Of a stretch of DNA of 18,456 nt, positions 14,325 through 18,456 are shown piece after piece. The stretch lies in the NCBI GenBank assembly GCA_029858545.1, contig JAOUFA010000024.1:1-18456 (forward strand). Direction: 5' to 3'. A program made the translations under genes and the position numbers. The stretch comes from Betaproteobacteria bacterium (GTDB taxonomy: Bacteria > Pseudomonadota > Gammaproteobacteria > Burkholderiales > SG8-39). How positions within the stretch are numbered: position 1 is the stretch's first letter; each line of letters begins with the position of its first letter. The notes under the pieces were generated by a model. It saw only the letters and a list, made by a program, of their open reading frames with translations. It was not told the origin of the DNA and ran no database searches.

Positions 14325-16901
14325 TTGAAATCCAATTTTTGGAAGACCGATTGGTTCCTTGGGCTGGCAGTCGCGCTTCTACTGTCCTTCGCCGCGGGCA
14401 GCGATCTTCTGCAAAGCCTGGAACGCAAGGCCTACGACATGGGGGTGCGTGCCAGTTCCCAGGTTCCGTCCGAACGCGTTGCGGTGATCGCCATTGACGA
14501 TACGAGCATCGCGAACATCGGCCGGTGGCCCTGGTCGCGCGAGGTCCATGCGCGCATGGCGGACCTCCTCACCGGCGCCAACGCCAAGGTGATCGCGAAT
14601 ACCGTGTTTTTCAGCGAGGCGCAGGTTGACCCCGGGTATCAATACATTACCAAGTTGATCGAGCTTGCCGGCGGCAAGGATGCTCCCGCCGCTGCGGGCG
14701 AGCTTGGCCGCTTCATGGACCTGCTGCGCGAGGCCGAGCAGGCGCTCGACCCCGACCGCAAGCTCGCCGAAAGCTACACCAAGTCGGCGCGGCTATTGCT
14801 TCCGATGCTGTTTGTCCTGGGCGAGCCGCGCGGAAAACCTGACCATCCGCTGCCCGAGTACGCGACGAAGAACGCGATTACCAATATTCGCGGCAATCCC
14901 GATGCCTATCCGATACCGACATCGGCGGCGCAGATCCCAATCGATTCAATCGGCCGCGCGGCACTGTCGCTCGGACACCTGAACGTCAATCCCGATGTCG
15001 ACGGCGGAGTGCGTACCGAGCCGCTGGTCCTCCAGTATTTCGATCAGCACTATCCGTCGCTGTCGATGATGATTGCCGCGCGCAGCCTCAATCTGGGGCC
15101 GGGCGATATTTCGGTGAACCTGGGAACAGGGGTGTCCGTCGGCAAGCTGCGCATCGGTACCGATCCCGCGTTGCAGATGCATACCTATTTCTACAAGGAC
15201 CGCGACGGCAAGCCTGCCTTCCAGGTCGACTCCTTCTACGACGTGTTGAGCGGCAAGATTCCGGCCGAAAAATATCGCGACAAGATCGTGCTGATCGGGC
15301 CGACTGCCGCCGGAGTGGGGACCAATTCGGTGACGCCGATCTCGCCGGCGATGCCGCCGGTGGTCACGCTCGCGCATTCGGTTTCGTCGATTCTGCAGGA
15401 ACATTTCTTCGTTGCGCCGACCTGGGCCTGGATCCTCGAGAAGGTGTTGTTCTTGCTGGTGGCGGTATATCTGATCGTACTGCTGCCGCGGCTTGGCGCG
15501 GGGCCTGCTGCCATTGCAACCGGCGGCAGCTTCGTCGTGCTGATTGGCATGCATTTCGTCCTGATGACGGTACGCGCCACCTGGGTGCAGGTGATGGTGC
15601 CTGCTTCACTTCTTCTGATCGGTCATCTGGCGCTGGTGACCAAGCGATTCATCATGACCGAACGGGCCAAGGTCAAGTCCGACGAGAATTCGGCGGAATC
15701 GAATCGCATGCTCGGCCTGGCGTATCAGGGGCAGGGCCAGCTCGACATGGCATGGGACAAGTTTCGCCTGGTACCGCTTTCGGATCCGGTGATGGAGAAC
15801 ATGTACAACCTGGCACTGGATTTCGAGCGCAAGAGGCAGTTCAACAAGGCGGAGACGGTGTTTCGCCACATGCACCAGTTCAACCCGAAGTTTCGCGATG
15901 TGGAACAAAAGCTCTCGCGCGCCAAGCAGCTTTCGGAAACGGTGATGCTGGGCGGCGGCACCTCGTCGGGACGCACCAATACCAGCATCCTGGGCGAGGG
16001 CGGGGCGGTCGAAAAACCGATGCTTGGCCGCTACCAGGTCGAAAAGGAGCTGGGCAAAGGAGCAATGGGGGTCGTTTACCTGGGCAAGGATCCCAAGATC
16101 GGGCGTGTGGTCGCGATCAAGACGATGGCATTGTCGCAGGAGTTCGAAGCAGACGAACTCACCGAGGTCAAGGAGCGGTTCTTCCGCGAAGCGGAGACCG
16201 CCGGGCGTTTGTCGCATCCGAATATCGTCACGATATACGACGCGGGAGAGGAGCACGATCTCTGCTATATCGCGATGGAACTGCTGAAGGGGGGGGACCT
16301 TGTGCCCTTCACCAAGGCCGGCAATCTGCTGCCCCAGGACAGGGCGATATCGGTTGTGGTGCGCGTCGCCGAGGCGCTGGGCTATGCGCACAAACAAAAT
16401 GTGGTGCACCGCGACATCAAACCCGCCAACATGATGTATGACCCCGAGACCGACACGGTGAAGGTCACCGATTTCGGAATCGCACGTCTTACCGATAGTT
16501 CCAAGACCAAGACTGGCATGGTCCTGGGTACGCCGTCGTTCATGTCTCCTGAGCAGCTCGCAGGCAAGAAGGTCGAGGGGCGATCGGATCTGTTTTCGCT
16601 GGCGGTTAGTCTGTACCAGTTGCTGACCGGGAGATTGCCATTCGAGGGCGAATCGATGGCGCAGCTGATGTTCAAGATTGCCAACGAATCGCCGATGGAT
16701 ATTCTTTCCGTCAACCCGGCAATTCCGCATGGGTTGGTGGCCTTTCTCGACAGGGCACTGGCGAAGGATCCGGCCGAGCGCTACCAGAGCGGCGACGAAT
16801 TCGCGCGCGAATTGCGGATGGCGGTGGGCGGTACGACTCCCGCGCCGGGCGCGGCGGCGCCGGCGCCCGGCGCGGGCAAGGACGTAGATTTCGAGCTGTG
16901 A
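14325..16901 (+). CDS. CHASE2-domain transmembrane Ser/Thr protein kinase
   Basis: 858-aa receptor-type kinase. It has a membrane helix at residues 10-24, then a CHASE2 sensor (about 28-350, with RVAVIAIDDTSIANIGRWPW and KIVLIGPTAAGVGT) predicted in the periplasm. Three membrane helices follow (about 367-387, 393-416, 421-438), then a TPR-like helical stretch (455-535) and a Hanks-type kinase domain (570-832). Kinase motifs are complete: GKGAMG loop (577-582), Lys599, HRD with Asp697, DFG with Asp716, and SPEQ. The linker has a Thr-rich segment around SETVML (Thr539). The tail is Pro/Ala-rich. The start is TTG at 14325 with AGGAAG upstream; an in-frame stop at 14271 and no ATG before residue 39 make TTG almost unavoidable. 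It leads an operon with a PP2C phosphatase and FHA protein. The CHASE2 ligand is unknown. Confidence 0.93.
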   Translation: MKSNFWKTDWFLGLAVALLLSFAAGSDLLQSLERKAYDMGVRASSQVPSERVAVIAIDDTSIANIGRWPWSREVHARMADLLTGANAKVIANTVFFSEAQVDPGYQYITKLIELAGGKDAPAAAGELGRFMDLLREAEQALDPDRKLAESYTKSARLLLPMLFVLGEPRGKPDHPLPEYATKNAITNIRGNPDAYPIPTSAAQIPIDSIGRAALSLGHLNVNPDVDGGVRTEPLVLQYFDQHYPSLSMMIAARSLNLGPGDISVNLGTGVSVGKLRIGTDPALQMHTYFYKDRDGKPAFQVDSFYDVLSGKIPAEKYRDKIVLIGPTAAGVGTNSVTPISPAMPPVVTLAHSVSSILQEHFFVAPTWAWILEKVLFLLVAVYLIVLLPRLGAGPAAIATGGSFVVLIGMHFVLMTVRATWVQVMVPASLLLIGHLALVTKRFIMTERAKVKSDENSAESNRMLGLAYQGQGQLDMAWDKFRLVPLSDPVMENMYNLALDFERKRQFNKAETVFRHMHQFNPKFRDVEQKLSRAKQLSETVMLGGGTSSGRTNTSILGEGGAVEKPMLGRYQVEKELGKGAMGVVYLGKDPKIGRVVAIKTMALSQEFEADELTEVKERFFREAETAGRLSHPNIVTIYDAGEEHDLCYIAMELLKGGDLVPFTKAGNLLPQDRAISVVVRVAEALGYAHKQNVVHRDIKPANMMYDPETDTVKVTDFGIARLTDSSKTKTGMVLGTPSFMSPEQLAGKKVEGRSDLFSLAVSLYQLLTGRLPFEGESMAQLMFKIANESPMDILSVNPAIPHGLVAFLDRALAKDPAERYQSGDEFARELRMAVGGTTPAPGAAAPAPGAGKDVDFEL

Positions 16902-16916
16902 ACTTCTGGAATATCA

Positions 16917-17741
16917 ATGGATTTGAAGCAAGCTTTTGATATCGCGACCTGTACCGACCCCGGTATCGTGCGTGCGCATAACGAAGACTCGATCGCTGCA
17001 GACGCGGCGAACGGTCTGGTTGTGCTCGCGGACGGGATGGGCGGGTATAACGCCGGAGAGGTGGCCAGCGGGATTGCTACGACCGTGATTACCACCGAGG
17101 TCGCACGTGCCCTGGCAGCGGCGGCGGGGCACGCCAAGGAGGATGAAGATCGGAGGGCAGCCACCGAGAATCTGGTGCGCGAGCAGGTTCTCAAGGCGAA
17201 CACGTCAATTTATCAGGCGGCGCAGAGCCAGCCCCAGTATGCCGGGATGGGTACGACGCTTGTCCTGTGCCTGTTCTACGACAACCGGGTCATGGTGGCG
17301 CACATTGGTGACTCGCGCGTTTACCGGCTGCGCGATGGTGTGTTTATGCAGGTCACGCGCGATCACTCTCTTTTACAGGAGCAGATCGATTCTGGCCTGA
17401 TCACCCGCGAACAGGCCAAGCACGCCCAGCATAAGAACTTGGTCACACGGGCGCTGGGAATCGACCCTACCGTAGAGCCAGAAATTCACGATTACGACGC
17501 CAAACCCGGGGATGTTTACTTGCTTTGTTCGGACGGTTTGTGCGATATGGTGACTGACGACGATATCGGGCTGACGGTCCAGGCGTTGGGGGCGAACCTG
17601 AAGCTCGCCGTACAACAGTTGGTGCAGATGGCGAACGACAACGGGGGGCGCGATAACGTTTCGGTTATACTCGTGCGCATTTTGCGGGAATACCCCGCAA
17701 ACCGTGGCGTCGTGTCGAAGTTTTTTGCGTGGTTAAAATAA
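16917..17741 (+). CDS. PP2C-family Ser/Thr protein phosphatase
   Basis: 274-aa soluble metal-dependent phosphatase of the Stp1/PstP type, expected to reverse the kinase's phosphorylations. Motifs in order: RAHNEDS (19-25), ADGMGGYNAGEVAS with metal-binding Asp39 (38-51), GMGTTLV (110-116), HIGDSRVYRL (129-138), TRDHSLL, VTRALG, CSDGLCDMV with Asp206, and GGRDNVSV with Asp246. All are intact, so activity is likely. The ATG lies 15 bp after the kinase stop with only a weak GGA ribosome site, suggesting translation coupled to the kinase. There is no membrane segment. The FHA gene begins 17 bp downstream. Confidence 0.95.
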   Translation: MDLKQAFDIATCTDPGIVRAHNEDSIAADAANGLVVLADGMGGYNAGEVASGIATTVITTEVARALAAAAGHAKEDEDRRAATENLVREQVLKANTSIYQAAQSQPQYAGMGTTLVLCLFYDNRVMVAHIGDSRVYRLRDGVFMQVTRDHSLLQEQIDSGLITREQAKHAQHKNLVTRALGIDPTVEPEIHDYDAKPGDVYLLCSDGLCDMVTDDDIGLTVQALGANLKLAVQQLVQMANDNGGRDNVSVILVRILREYPANRGVVSKFFAWLK

Positions 17742-17753
17742 ACCCCTAGGGGT
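17742..17753 (+). promoter_or_regulatory. Perfect palindrome containing the FHA gene ribosome site
   Basis: ACCCCTAGGGGT directly follows the PP2C stop and is a perfect 12-bp palindrome. Its right half supplies the AGGGG ribosome site, 5-6 bp before the ATG at 17759. It can fold as a 4-bp stem with a CTAG loop, which would partly mask that site. Regulation is inference. Confidence 0.4.
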
Positions 17754-17758
17754 CGGCT

Positions 17759-18456
17759 ATGGCGAAATTGATTCTCAGCATGGATGGATTGGTGCTCAAG
17801 GAGATCCCCTTGTCAAAGGAGCGCACCACCATTGGCCGCAAACCGCATAACGACATCCAGATCGACAATCTGGCCGTGAGTGGCGAACATGCCGTGATCG
17901 TGACGATCATGAACGACTCCTTCCTCGAGGATCTCGGCAGCACCAACGGCACCCTGGTGAACGGCAACCAGGTGAAGAAGCACTTCCTGCAGAACAATGA
18001 CGTTGTCGAGTTGGGCAAGTACAAGCTCAAATACATGGCCGAGGGCGGTCAGCAGGTTTCGGCTGCGGCTGCGGATTTCGAGAAGACGATGGTTTTGCGC
18101 CCCGCCGCGATGAAGGCCGCCCAGCAGGCCGCACAGCAGCCCGGCGCCGCGGCGGCAAGTCCTGCCGCGGCGGCGAATCCCGCTGCCGCCGCGCCGGCCG
18201 CGGCCGCGGCACCGCGGGCGGCGCAGCCCCTGGGGGCAATCCAGATCCTATCGGGCGGTAATGCCGGTAAGGAGTTGGAGTTGAGCAAGCCGCTGACCAC
18301 CCTGGGAAAGCCGGGCGTGCAGGTCGCGGTGCTCACCCGGCGCCCGCAAGGCTATTTCATCACCCATGTCGAGGGTGCCAATGCGCCGACCGTCAACGGG
18401 CAGACAATCGGTACCGCGCCCCATGCCCTCAAGGATCACGATCTGATCGAGATTGC
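17759..18456 (+). CDS. Two-FHA-domain phosphothreonine-binding protein (3' partial)
   Basis: The frame is open to the window end, with at least 232 codons and no stop. The N-terminal FHA domain (about 1-93) is canonical, with phosphothreonine-binding residues Gly26-Arg27, Ser41, His44 and Asn63-Gly64 (GSTNGTLVNG). A segment FEKTMVLRPA (Thr110) follows, then a low-complexity Ala/Pro linker (about 121-155). A second FHA-like domain starts near LGAIQILSGGNAGKELEL. In it the Gly-Arg becomes Gly-Lys (TTLGKPG) and the Ser-x-x-His motif is not visible, so it probably does not bind phosphothreonine in the usual way. Third gene of the kinase/phosphatase operon. It is likely a substrate or reader of the kinase; what it recruits is unknown. 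Confidence 0.9.
   Translation, partial: MAKLILSMDGLVLKEIPLSKERTTIGRKPHNDIQIDNLAVSGEHAVIVTIMNDSFLEDLGSTNGTLVNGNQVKKHFLQNNDVVELGKYKLKYMAEGGQQVSAAAADFEKTMVLRPAAMKAAQQAAQQPGAAAASPAAAANPAAAAPAAAAAPRAAQPLGAIQILSGGNAGKELELSKPLTTLGKPGVQVAVLTRRPQGYFITHVEGANAPTVNGQTIGTAPHALKDHDLIEI

Overview
The window is GC-rich, gene-dense DNA that looks like a betaproteobacterial chromosome. This is inferred from the Bug/TctC-type tripartite tricarboxylate transporter, the oxalate/formate C1 genes and the CHASE2-kinase/PP2C/FHA module; no 16S rRNA or other phylogenetic marker is present. No tRNA, rRNA, IS element, CRISPR array or phage gene was seen.

Layout. (1) 3-2786: molybdenum formate dehydrogenase alpha subunit, with its 5' end outside the window. 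(2) 2941-4610: formate-tetrahydrofolate ligase, interrupted by a -1 frameshift near 4005-4014. (3) 4785-5549: TerC/YjbE-type membrane protein. (4) 5638-8850: a complete tripartite tricarboxylate transporter in the order tctC-tctB-tctA. (5) 8872-9495, minus strand: a cysteine-free Crp/Fnr-family regulator. (6) 9757-13786: oxalyl-CoA decarboxylase (oxc), formyl-CoA transferase (frc) and a stand-alone formyltransferase in one operon. (7) 13787-14324: a 538-bp gene-free stretch. (8) 14325-18456: CHASE2 Ser/Thr kinase, PP2C phosphatase and a two-FHA protein whose 3' end is outside the window.

Regions 1-6 read as a one-carbon island. Frc and Oxc turn oxalate into CO2, formyl-CoA and formate. Formate dehydrogenase oxidises formate for reducing power, and Fhs charges formate onto tetrahydrofolate. 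The formyltransferase sits where it could act on 10-formyl-THF, or, more speculatively, on formyl-CoA. The transporter may bring in the carboxylate substrate.

The strongest non-coding signal is a pair of nearly identical FNR-type palindromes, TTGACC-N3-GTCAAGGCCCT, one upstream of fhs (2809) and one upstream of oxc (9614). Each has a -10-like hexamer starting exactly 37 bp from the start of the palindrome. The Crp/Fnr gene lies divergent from oxc and carries an FNR-like E-x-x-S-R recognition helix, so a local oxalate/formate regulon is a concrete hypothesis.

The last 4 kb is a separate phospho-signalling operon (kinase, phosphatase, phosphothreonine reader). The kinase linker and the FHA protein share a similar Thr motif that could be the phospho-switch.
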